From Pontixanthobacter rizhaonensis (GTDB lineage: Bacteria > Pseudomonadota > Alphaproteobacteria > Sphingomonadales > Sphingomonadaceae): 64,000 nucleotides of DNA. The stretch spans positions 434,001-498,000 of the forward strand of contig NZ_JABCRE010000003.1 in NCBI RefSeq assembly GCF_012972675.1. Reading direction: 5' to 3'. The notes beneath the pieces were generated by a model. It worked only from the letters and a program-made list of their open reading frames with translations. It was not told the origin of the DNA and did no database searches. Positions within the stretch are counted from its first letter, which is position 1; every line of letters starts with the position of its first letter. Shown one piece after another: positions 57,361 to 64,000 of this stretch. Made by a program: the position numbers and the translations under genes.

Positions 57361-57366
57361 TATAAC
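57361..57366 (+). promoter_or_regulatory. Possible leaderless promoter of the thiE-like gene
   Basis: TATAAC at 57361-57366 lies 6 nt before the ATG at 57373, the spacing of a -10 element to a transcript start on the first codon. No -35 at standard distance; TTGTCC lies 12 nt upstream. No ribosome binding site. Confidence 0.3.
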
Positions 57367-57372
57367 GCGGCT

Positions 57373-57945
57373 ATGGCGCAAGACCAGACCCTCACTTTCA
57401 AAGACGGCAGGACTATGCCCAAGCTTTGGCTACTCAGCGATGCACGCAACGATGCGTGGCTGGCGGACAGCCTGAAAGCGCTGCCCCGCGGATCGGGATT
57501 TGTGTTTCGCCATTATCATCTGTCCGATATCGATAGGCGCAAACGGTTTGACAGCTTGGCAGCCCTCGCCCGCAGATATGGGCACATCGTCATCTTGTCG
57601 GATAGCCCCGTCGCCACACGCAAATGGGGGGCCGATGGCCTTTACGGCCCAGCCGAAAAAATGCCGCGCGACGATGCGTTGATAAAGCTCGCGACAGCCC
57701 ACAATGCCAAGGAAATTATCGCGGCAGATCGGGCGGGCGCAGATGCCATTGTCCTGTCTCCAGTATTCCCGACCCGGTCGCACCCTGATACGCAGGTGCT
57801 GGGTCCGGTTCGGTTTCGGATGTTGACCCGAAAAACCGAGACGCCGGTAATAGCATTGGGCGGTATGACCCCGCTAACGGCGCGAAGGCTTGGTTGGCCC
57901 AACTGGGCAGCGATAGACGGACTCGTTTCAACGCAGGATTCTTGA
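57373..57945 (+). CDS. Thiamine-phosphate synthase-like protein (ThiE/TenI family)
   Basis: 190 aa, shorter than the usual ~210 aa of ThiE. LWLLSDARNDAWLADSLKAL begins the barrel, GHIVILSDSP and GADGLYGPAEK are in place, and GADAIVLSPVFPTRSHP holds the phosphate-binding Ser/Thr-rich loop, followed by VIALGGMTPLTARRL. ThiE joins the pyrimidine and thiazole halves of thiamine. No thi genes are adjacent, and TenI-type members may not make thiamine, so the name is qualified. The ATG at 57373 gives a good N-terminus; an earlier ATG at 57352 would also be possible. Confidence 0.85.
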   Translation: MAQDQTLTFKDGRTMPKLWLLSDARNDAWLADSLKALPRGSGFVFRHYHLSDIDRRKRFDSLAALARRYGHIVILSDSPVATRKWGADGLYGPAEKMPRDDALIKLATAHNAKEIIAADRAGADAIVLSPVFPTRSHPDTQVLGPVRFRMLTRKTETPVIALGGMTPLTARRLGWPNWAAIDGLVSTQDS

Positions 57946-57971
57946 CGGGTGAGTCCGGCAAGGTCCATGAT
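57920..57971 (+). promoter_or_regulatory. Putative ftsK promoter with clustered GANTC sites
   Basis: GACTC (57920-57924), GATTC (57937-57941) and GAGTC (57951-57955) lie within 36 nt, about 46-80 nt before the ftsK ATG. TTGACG (57942-57947) with an 18-nt spacer to CATGAT (57966-57971) could be the promoter; two GANTC sites overlap or abut it. GANTC methylation by CcrM regulates cell-cycle promoters in related alphaproteobacteria. Confidence 0.4.
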
Positions 57972-58000
57972 GCATGATTGATCGAAGATAGGGGTTCATT

Positions 58001-60346
58001 ATGGCCAGCCGCGCGGTTCGCAAGGCAACACACACTGATTGGAGAGCAGCCTTTCGCCGCTCTTTCAGGCGGGCTGCCCAAATGGCGGGTGCCGTCATAC
58101 TGTTTGGGGCAATGCTGTTCCTCGGTCTGGCGCTGTTCAGCTACACCCAATCTGATCCCAGTTCATCGACAGCTGCTGCCACCACAGATGTAAGCAATTA
58201 CATGGGCGTAGGCGGCGCATGGACGGCAGACTTCGTTCTATTGATCTTCGGCTGGCCCGCGATCCTGTTGCTGCCATTGCTGTATATATTCGCACGAAAA
58301 TTATGGCGTGATGTCGAGGAAGAAGACATCGATACCGATACACGCTGGTGGCGACCGGTCGGTATGTTGCTGCTGGCAATGGCTCTGCTGGGCACAGTAC
58401 TGTCCCTATGGTTTGGCGGGCCGGGCGGCACCTTACCCGCCTCTCTAGGCGGGATGACTGGCCTGCTGGGCGCTGGGGCGGTCACTGCAATCGCTGGCCA
58501 ATTCCCGGAAGGGGTTGGTGGCTGGATCAGCGTCGCACTGGGTGTGGCCAGTCTGATTGGCGGCGGTGTGCTGGTAACGCGCGTGTTTGCTATTGATTGG
58601 GTATCGCTGCTCACTTTGCCGATATTCTTAAAGCGGGCACCAAGTATCGCGATGCCGGAGGTTGCGGCACCATTATTGCCAAAACGCAAACCCAAGGCGA
58701 TCAGTTCTGACACGCCGGCTTCCGAAGCGATTATCGAGCAGTCCGAACGCCGGGCACCAACAATCACCGATCCCAGTAGGCCTCCGAAAAAGGCACCGCT
58801 GGCAAAAGCCAAACAGCGCGATATGTTTGCGGATTACGAGCTGCCCAGCCTCGATCTGTTGGAAGAACCACCCGAAGACAATGCGCCCAAGCTCGATAAG
58901 CTAGCGCTGGAGCGCAATGCGCGCTTGTTGGAAACTGTGCTGGATGACTTCAACGTCAAAGGCGAAATCACTGCGGTACGGACCGGCCCAGTTGTTACAA
59001 TGTACGAATTGGAGCCAGCACCCGGCATCAAGTCTGCCCGCGTCGTCGGTTTGGCCGAAGATATTGCACGCAATATGTCTGCCATCAGCGCCCGCGTGTC
59101 ACCAATTCCCGGCAAGACAGTCATGGGTATCGAACTGCCTAATACCCACCGGCAAATGGTTGTTCTGAAAGAACTGGCTGCGTGCGAGGATTTCGTCGAT
59201 TCCAAAGGGTCTTTGCCGATTATCCTTGGTAAAGACATTGCCGGTGAGCCGATCGTCGCAGATCTTGCCGCCATGCCGCACTTGCTGGTCGCGGGTACAA
59301 CCGGATCGGGTAAATCGGTTGGCCTCAACTGTATTCTACTCAGCCTGCTCTATCGCTTCACGCCTGCTGAATGTCGTCTGATCCTGATCGACCCCAAGGT
59401 GCTCGAGCTCAAAACCTACGATGATATTCCCCACCTGCTGTCTCCCGTGGTTACGGAGCCGCACAAATCTGTGCGCGCCCTAAAATGGGCGGTCGAGGAG
59501 ATGGAACGCCGCTACCGGATGATGTCGAGCGTCAGTTCGCGCAATATTGCCGGGTTTAACGAGAAAGTCCGTAATTCTATTGCCAAGGGCAAGCCCCTTG
59601 GCCGCCGTGTGCAAACCGGTTTTGATCCTGAGACAGGCGAAGAGCTGTATGAGGAAGAGCAGCTTGATTACGAACCATTGCCGCAGATCGTTCTGATTGT
59701 TGATGAATTGGCCGATTTGATGGTCACCGTCGGCAAAGAGATTGAGGTGCTGATCCAGCGTCTCAGTCAGAAATCCCGTGCTGCGGGGATCCATTTGATC
59801 ATGGCAACCCAGCGCCCGTCCGTCGATGTCATTACCGGCGTTATCAAGGCCAACCTGCCGACCCGGATTAGCTTCAAGGTGACCAGCCGGATCGACAGCC
59901 GGACCATTTTGGGCGAGCAGGGCAGCGAACAACTGCTGGGTAAAGGCGATATGCTATATAAGCCGAATAGCGGCGCGATGGTCCGCGTCCATTGTCCTTT
60001 CGTTTCTGATGAAGAAGTTGAAAGCGTGGCTGATCATTGGCGCACGCAGGGCAAGCCTGAATATGTCGACGCCGTAACCGAAGAGCCGGAAGAAGGCGGC
60101 GGCTTCGCGTATGAAGATGATGTGACCGCGAGTGACGATCCGGCTGAACGGAAATACCGGCAGGCTTGCCAAGCTGTGTTCGAAGCGCAGAAAGCCTCCG
60201 GCAGCTGGCTCCAACGGCAAATGGGCGTTGGTTACAACACCGCCGCTAAATGGATTGAACGGATGGAGAGCGAAGGGCTAGTCGGCCCAGCCAACCATGT
60301 TGGTCGCCGGGAGATTTTCCGCGATCAAGATGGCAACCCGCTTTAA
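58001..60346 (+). CDS. ftsK: FtsK/SpoIIIE DNA translocase
   Basis: 781 aa septal DNA pump that moves chromosome termini at division. Four N-terminal membrane spans fall in about residues 28-200. The linker is short compared with E. coli FtsK. The motor has GTTGSGKSVGLN (Walker A, near 430) and IVDELADLMVTVGKEIE (Walker B), and the C-terminal gamma winged helix reads GSWLQRQMGVGYNTAAKWIE, which recognises KOPS. The ATG at 58001 has AGGGG 6 nt before it. Upstream GANTC sites suggest cell-cycle control; a terminator follows. Confidence 0.95.
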   Translation: MASRAVRKATHTDWRAAFRRSFRRAAQMAGAVILFGAMLFLGLALFSYTQSDPSSSTAAATTDVSNYMGVGGAWTADFVLLIFGWPAILLLPLLYIFARKLWRDVEEEDIDTDTRWWRPVGMLLLAMALLGTVLSLWFGGPGGTLPASLGGMTGLLGAGAVTAIAGQFPEGVGGWISVALGVASLIGGGVLVTRVFAIDWVSLLTLPIFLKRAPSIAMPEVAAPLLPKRKPKAISSDTPASEAIIEQSERRAPTITDPSRPPKKAPLAKAKQRDMFADYELPSLDLLEEPPEDNAPKLDKLALERNARLLETVLDDFNVKGEITAVRTGPVVTMYELEPAPGIKSARVVGLAEDIARNMSAISARVSPIPGKTVMGIELPNTHRQMVVLKELAACEDFVDSKGSLPIILGKDIAGEPIVADLAAMPHLLVAGTTGSGKSVGLNCILLSLLYRFTPAECRLILIDPKVLELKTYDDIPHLLSPVVTEPHKSVRALKWAVEEMERRYRMMSSVSSRNIAGFNEKVRNSIAKGKPLGRRVQTGFDPETGEELYEEEQLDYEPLPQIVLIVDELADLMVTVGKEIEVLIQRLSQKSRAAGIHLIMATQRPSVDVITGVIKANLPTRISFKVTSRIDSRTILGEQGSEQLLGKGDMLYKPNSGAMVRVHCPFVSDEEVESVADHWRTQGKPEYVDAVTEEPEEGGGFAYEDDVTASDDPAERKYRQACQAVFEAQKASGSWLQRQMGVGYNTAAKWIERMESEGLVGPANHVGRREIFRDQDGNPL

Positions 60347-60365
60347 AAATCCAACCCAAGCACAA

Positions 60366-60403
60366 AAAAGCCGCCCTTTGCTGAATGCATAAGGGCGGCT
60401 TTT
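60366..60403. terminator. Bidirectional intrinsic terminator between ftsK and pstS
   Basis: Perfect 13-base arms AAAAGCCGCCCTT (60366-60378) and AAGGGCGGCTTTT (60391-60403) with a 12-nt loop and A/T ends on both sides. It would serve both convergent genes. Confidence 0.88.
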
Positions 60404-60422
60404 CTATTCTAGTAAACCGAAG

Positions 60423-61463
60423 TTACTTCAGCTCGTCACCCGTCATTGGTGTCAGGTCGGTAACCTTCGCGAGGTTGGCAGCGCGAACATCATCGGGGGA
60501 TGCCACCAGGCCGATTTTCGCAAGCGGGCCGTCAGCATCCCAGCTCTTTGCCCATTCGGCCATATATTCTTTCAGACCCGGGATCGCATCGACATGCGCC
60601 TTCTTAACATACATGAAGAGCGGGCGGGCACCGGGATAAGCGAAGCTGGAAATGTTCTCGTAGGTTGGCTCTGAACCGTTCATCGGCAGACCCTGAACCT
60701 TGTCAGCATTCTCTTCGAGATAGGAATAGCCGAACACACCAATGGATTTATTGTTGTTGCTGATCTTTTGGACGATCAGATTGTCTTGCTCACCCTGATC
60801 AACATATTTCCCGTCGCTGCGCACTTCGGTGCAAACTTGGTCATATTTGTCTTCGTCAGTTTCTTTAAGCGCTTTCATATCGGCATTGGCTTTACAACCA
60901 GCCTCCAGAACCAGTTCTTTGAGCGCATCACGGGTGCCAGAGCTGGATGGCGGACCATATACCAGGATTGGCTCGCTCGGCAGCGACGGGTCAACGTCGG
61001 ACCAAAGCTGGGTTGTTTGCTCGCCGCCATATGGGGCTGCAGCCAGCGCTCGATAGACGATTTCCGGTGTTAGGTTCATCATGATGCCGCCTTGCGCAGA
61101 GGCGAAAGCAATACCATCAAGACCAACCTGAACTTCGATGATGTCAGTCACGCCATTCTCTTGGCATGTTGCAAATTCGGAAGCCTTCATCCGGCGCGAG
61201 GCGTTGGTGATGTCAGGCGTTTGCGCACCAACACCGTTACAGAACAGCTGGAAACCGCCACCGCTGCCAGTTGATTCGATCAACGGAGCAGTCATACCGG
61301 GATTGGAGATTGCGGCGTTTTCCGCAACAGTCTTAGCAAATGGAAATACAGTAGAAGAGCCCACTACGCGGACTGAATCGCGGCTGTCGCCGCCAGCGCC
61401 GCCGCAAGCGGCCAAGGTAAGAGCGGATGCTGCAATAAGCGCAGATTTCATAGATAGACGCAT
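60423..61463 (-). CDS. pstS: Phosphate ABC transporter substrate-binding protein
   Basis: 346 aa from the ATG at 61463. The signal ends in a lipobox LTLAAC, so the binding protein is a lipoprotein in the periplasm. RVVGSSTVFPFAKTVAENAA, IESTGSGGGFQLFCNG, VQVGLDGIAFA and PSSSGTRDALKELVLEAG are the phosphate-binding loops of PstS (group with SphX-like length). pstC, pstA and pstB are absent here. A PHO-box-like site lies 48 nt upstream of the ATG, and a phosphate-type porin gene lies 90 nt further upstream on the same strand. Confidence 0.92.
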   Translation of the reverse strand: MRLSMKSALIAASALTLAACGGAGGDSRDSVRVVGSSTVFPFAKTVAENAAISNPGMTAPLIESTGSGGGFQLFCNGVGAQTPDITNASRRMKASEFATCQENGVTDIIEVQVGLDGIAFASAQGGIMMNLTPEIVYRALAAAPYGGEQTTQLWSDVDPSLPSEPILVYGPPSSSGTRDALKELVLEAGCKANADMKALKETDEDKYDQVCTEVRSDGKYVDQGEQDNLIVQKISNNNKSIGVFGYSYLEENADKVQGLPMNGSEPTYENISSFAYPGARPLFMYVKKAHVDAIPGLKEYMAEWAKSWDADGPLAKIGLVASPDDVRAANLAKVTDLTPMTGDELK

Positions 61464-61510
61464 GATTTTTGATCCCTGTAACAATATCAGTTGGCGGTTA
61501 TGGGCAAAGT

Positions 61511-61528
61511 ATGACCCATTTGTGACAA
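61511..61528 (-). promoter_or_regulatory. PHO box upstream of pstS
   Basis: On the minus strand the site reads TTGTCACAAATGGGTCAT, close to the PhoB consensus of two CTGTCAT-like halves separated by 4 nt (TTGTCAC, GGGTCAT). It lies 48 nt before the pstS ATG. A similar site precedes the neighbouring porin gene, with 13 of 18 positions identical. Confidence 0.7.
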
Positions 61529-61553
61529 GCCGCCAGCTTGCCTCAGTTGAAAT

Positions 61554-62939
61554 TTAGAAGTCGATTTGGGCACGAACGCCGAAGGCATCCACACCATAGG
61601 ATGTATCCCCACCCGCCGCAGGCAGCACGGCATCATTATAATTCAACCGCGCATAATTGAGGAGCAAGCGAGTATAATCTGTCATCGTCCAGATGAGCGA
61701 GAATTGATAGCTGTCCTGCGTACCGCCAATGATCCCTGCGTCGTTAAGGTCGAGACGATCATAGCGGGCATTTACTTGCCATGCTCCCATTCCGCCTTCG
61801 CCAATCGGATTGGCTGGCTTAACCCGGCCAAACGTGCCGCTCTTATAACCACGCGTATCGCCTTTGGTCAGGAAATACCCCACCTCCGCCGAGCCGCCAA
61901 AGAATGTTGGGTTGGCCAAAGCGGCGCCGCGATCAGCTTTTTGCCAATAAGTTTCTGCGGCGAAATGGAACGGACCGCTAATTGCGGCTGCTTCCAGACC
62001 CAGTCCAAACTCGCTTTCAGCACCGATATTACCAGTGTTGATGAAACGTTGACCTGTAAAATGCACCAATGGACGCTGACGATACCGGACTGACGACCCA
62101 CTTTCGAGTGAACGATAGTGAACGGACGAGCCAAGGTGCAATTGCGTTTCGCCCAACTTTGGCATGAAGACTACGCGACCATCCGCGCTCCAATCTTTGG
62201 CCGGCAAGTCAGCGCTGTTGCCGGTGAACAGACCAGCCTGAACCAGAACATCACCGCCGCTATATTGCGCCGATGCACCAATACGGCGTTCAAACCCGAA
62301 TGCGTCAGTAAAGGCAGCACGTTCGATAAACGATGTATTCAGGCTGCTGGACAGCTCTTCGAGGCTTTGGAAATTGTTATGCTGGCCAACGGACAGTGTC
62401 AGTCCGCTATCTTTATACGTCAAAATCGCATCAGTCAGAGCTACTTCATCACCCGCCAAATCTGCCTCGACTTTGTATCCGAAGCCGCCGGGAATGGTGC
62501 CTTGTACACCAAGACGGATCCGGCGGGCTTCGCTACCGAAGCCTTCTTCCGCGCCAGTAGAATCAGGCGCATTTACAAAACCGGCGTCAATATTGATCCG
62601 ACCGCGCGGCTTGAAGCTCCAGCCTCCTTCGCCTTTGATCTCAGGCGCGCCCTTCCAGTTGACTTGAGTGCTGGCCGCAGGGGCGGGCGGCGGCGGCGCA
62701 GCCGCAGTTGTCGCAACAGTCTCCACCGCTATTTCTGTTTCTGCAAGGTCGCTTTCCAGCTCCGCAATCCGCTGCGCCATTGCTGCCATTTGAGCGCGCA
62801 TTTCAGCGAGTTCTTTGGCGACACCTGCATTCGCGGCATCATCTTGGGCCAAAACAGGCGGTGCCCATGCGCACGCGGCGGCAAGCGCCAAAACAGAGCC
62901 TGACGCGCGATTTTTGGAAACTGAAAATAGGCGTTTCAT
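61554..62939 (-). CDS. Phosphate-selective-type porin (OprO/OprP family)
   Basis: 461 aa. A signal peptide ends in PVLAQD, then a coiled-coil segment (ELAEMRAQMAAMAQRIAE) at about 40-70, a Pro/Ala linker, and a 16-strand beta barrel ending in AQIDF with a terminal Phe. GRINIDAGFVNAPDSTGAE and RRIRLGVQGTIPGGFGYKVE are typical of OprO/OprP porins. It would let phosphate or polyphosphate through the outer membrane. PHO-box-like DNA lies 44 nt before the ATG, matching the pstS promoter. The gene is divergent from ald. Confidence 0.88.
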   Translation of the reverse strand: MKRLFSVSKNRASGSVLALAAACAWAPPVLAQDDAANAGVAKELAEMRAQMAAMAQRIAELESDLAETEIAVETVATTAAAPPPPAPAASTQVNWKGAPEIKGEGGWSFKPRGRINIDAGFVNAPDSTGAEEGFGSEARRIRLGVQGTIPGGFGYKVEADLAGDEVALTDAILTYKDSGLTLSVGQHNNFQSLEELSSSLNTSFIERAAFTDAFGFERRIGASAQYSGGDVLVQAGLFTGNSADLPAKDWSADGRVVFMPKLGETQLHLGSSVHYRSLESGSSVRYRQRPLVHFTGQRFINTGNIGAESEFGLGLEAAAISGPFHFAAETYWQKADRGAALANPTFFGGSAEVGYFLTKGDTRGYKSGTFGRVKPANPIGEGGMGAWQVNARYDRLDLNDAGIIGGTQDSYQFSLIWTMTDYTRLLLNYARLNYNDAVLPAAGGDTSYGVDAFGVRAQIDF

Positions 62940-62982
62940 GCAGTAAACCTTTGCATTTTCGTGAAGCTATTTTGACGCCAAT

Positions 62983-63000
62983 ATGTCCCGATTATGACAG
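62983..63000 (-). promoter_or_regulatory. PHO box upstream of the porin gene
   Basis: On the minus strand CTGTCATAATCGGGACAT: halves CTGTCAT and GGGACAT with 4 nt between them. It is 44 nt before the porin ATG, nearly the same distance as at pstS (48 nt). Confidence 0.7.
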
Positions 63001-63114
63001 TTTCGCGACGCACCCACCGACACATCAAGTCACCGCCAACAACGGCACAACTTATTCTCTGGTTGCAGCAAGGTCGTTTCACTTGTAACCAGATTGCATC
63101 AAGGAGACCTTCCC

Positions 63115-64000
63115 ATGCGCATCGGTTGCCCCAAAGAAATCAAGAACCACGAATACCGCGTCGGCCTTACACCAGAAAGCGCACGCGAGCTGGCTGTAAA
63201 CGGGCACGAAGTATGGATTGAAAGCGGCGCAGGGTTGGGCATCGGCGCCACCGACGAAGAATATCGCGCCGCACGGGCGACCATCGTCGATGGTCCTGAT
63301 CCAATTTTCGCGGACTGTGAAATGGTGGTAAAAGTCAAAGAGCCTCAAGCCGTCGAACGCGCCAAACTGCGCGAAGGCCAGCTCCTCTATACCTATTTGC
63401 ACCTTGCACCTGATCCGGAGCAAACCGCCGATCTGGTGAAATCGGGTGTGACCGCAATCGCCTATGAAACCGTAACCGGTCCTGACGGCTTGCTGCCACT
63501 GCTCAAACCGATGAGCCAGGTTGCGGGACGCATGAGCATTCAAGCCGGTGCAGCGGCTTTACAGAAAGAACATGGCGGACGCGGTGTTCTGCTTGGCGGT
63601 GTACCTGGCGTGATGCCGGGCAAAGTCGTGGTCATTGGCGGCGGCGTTGTAGGCTTTAACGCTGCGCAAATGGCAGTTGGCCTTGGCGGGCAAGTTTCGA
63701 TTCTCGACCGCAATCCGGAAGTGCTCGACAAGGTCGGGACATTCTTTGAAAACCGCGCAAGCACCCGCTTTTCCAACCGGTCGAACTTACATGAGGCCGT
63801 TGCAGAGGCCGATCTGGTTATCGGCGCTGTCCTTATTCCCGGTGCCGCTGCGCCTAAGCTTATCACCCGCGAAATGCTGTCTGATATGAAACCTGGTGCG
63901 GTGCTGGTCGATGTCGCGATTGACCAAGGTGGCTGCTTTGAAACGTCAAAGGCAACCACGCACGCAGACCCGACATATATCGTCGACAATATCGTCCATT
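63115..64000 (+). CDS. ald: Alanine dehydrogenase, 5' part
   Basis: The frame begins at 63115 with AAGGAGA at 63101-63107 and is still open at the window end (295 residues seen of about 370). [19 protein letters not shown] opens the catalytic domain; MVVKVKEP carries the catalytic Lys and YTYLHLAPD the catalytic His. [20 protein letters not shown] begins the NAD-binding domain. The enzyme interconverts alanine and pyruvate with NAD. An inverted repeat TCTGGTT/AACCAGA (63058-63064 and 63087-63093) sits just upstream and may be an operator. The region shared with the divergent porin gene is 175 nt. Confidence 0.95.
   Translation, partial: MRIGCPKEIKNHEYRVGLTPESARELAVNGHEVWIESGAGLGIGATDEEYRAARATIVDGPDPIFADCEMVVKVKEPQAVERAKLREGQLLYTYLHLAPDPEQTADLVKSGVTAIAYETVTGPDGLLPLLKPMSQVAGRMSIQAGAAALQKEHGGRGVLLGGVPGVMPGKVVVIGGGVVGFNAAQMAVGLGGQVSILDRNPEVLDKVGTFFENRASTRFSNRSNLHEAVAEADLVIGAVLIPGAAAPKLITREMLSDMKPGAVLVDVAIDQGGCFETSKATTHADPTYIVDNIVH

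Overview
The window is ordinary chromosome from an alphaproteobacterium, most likely order Sphingomonadales and probably near Erythrobacteraceae. This rests on protein flavour (HWE histidine kinase, TonB receptor, secreted thermonucleases ending in W-C, small lipoproteins), a GC content of roughly 57 %, the argB-yggT and lgt-midA pairings, and GANTC (CcrM-type) sites in front of cell-cycle genes. No phage, insertion sequence, CRISPR array or rRNA was seen. There is one tRNA, tRNA-Gly(GCC). About 63 protein genes are supported.

Layout. 1-4214: class I ribonucleotide reductase, with nrdA (3' end only) and nrdB separated by a lipoprotein, a 57-aa membrane protein and a GntP-type permease. 4271-7056: the most accessory stretch, holding an A/T-rich coiled-coil membrane protein, CCCTCCCG-type palindromes, a DUF559 nuclease-like gene coupled to an unknown gene, and a G-rich repeat tract. 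7082-9199: lipoprotein, DUF4870 protein and two tandem secreted or anchored SNase homologues. 9338-14516: argB, yggT-folD-lipoprotein, marC, a Lon-substrate-domain protein and a thioredoxin-TPR co-chaperone. 14753-18810: tRNA-Gly, nadB, an ABC ATPase with an ABM monooxygenase, small proteins. 18828-27021: tldD, two tandem secreted paralogues, nitronate monooxygenase, FkbM methyltransferase, EamA exporter, endonuclease III homologue, yceI, guaA. 27022-27956: about 935 nt without a convincing full gene but with a signal-peptide-only reading frame and a strong hairpin. 27957-38526: acyl-CoA synthetase, sdaA, gyrB, M50 protease, AI-2E family permease, FAD oxidoreductase, 5'-nucleotidase. 38523-43073: TetR regulator, acyltransferase and a leucine-catabolism operon (ivd, DUF1330, mccB). 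43196-49067: HWE kinase, osmoprotectant-type ABC transporter, midA, lgt. 49253-57945: acyl-CoA synthetase, glnD, TonB receptor, a 155-aa unknown coupled to yggS, thiE-like. 58001-64000: ftsK, then a phosphate-starvation pair (pstS and a phosphate-type porin, each with a PHO-box-like site) and the 5' part of ald.

The genes mostly form short housekeeping units. dNTP supply (nrdA/nrdB), DNA topology (gyrB) and chromosome segregation (ftsK) share signs of cell-cycle control: DnaA-box-like and clustered GANTC sites precede nrdB and ftsK. pstS and the porin form a likely PhoB-controlled uptake pair. Several genes (gyrB, tldD, thiE-like) have a -10-like hexamer exactly 6 nt before their ATG and no good ribosome binding site, suggesting leaderless mRNAs. 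I found no clear, entirely new multi-gene system. The best candidates for undescribed biology are the coiled-coil membrane protein at 4271-5584, the DUF559-palindrome locus at 5756-6796, and the hairpin plus micro-ORF region at 27258-27750.
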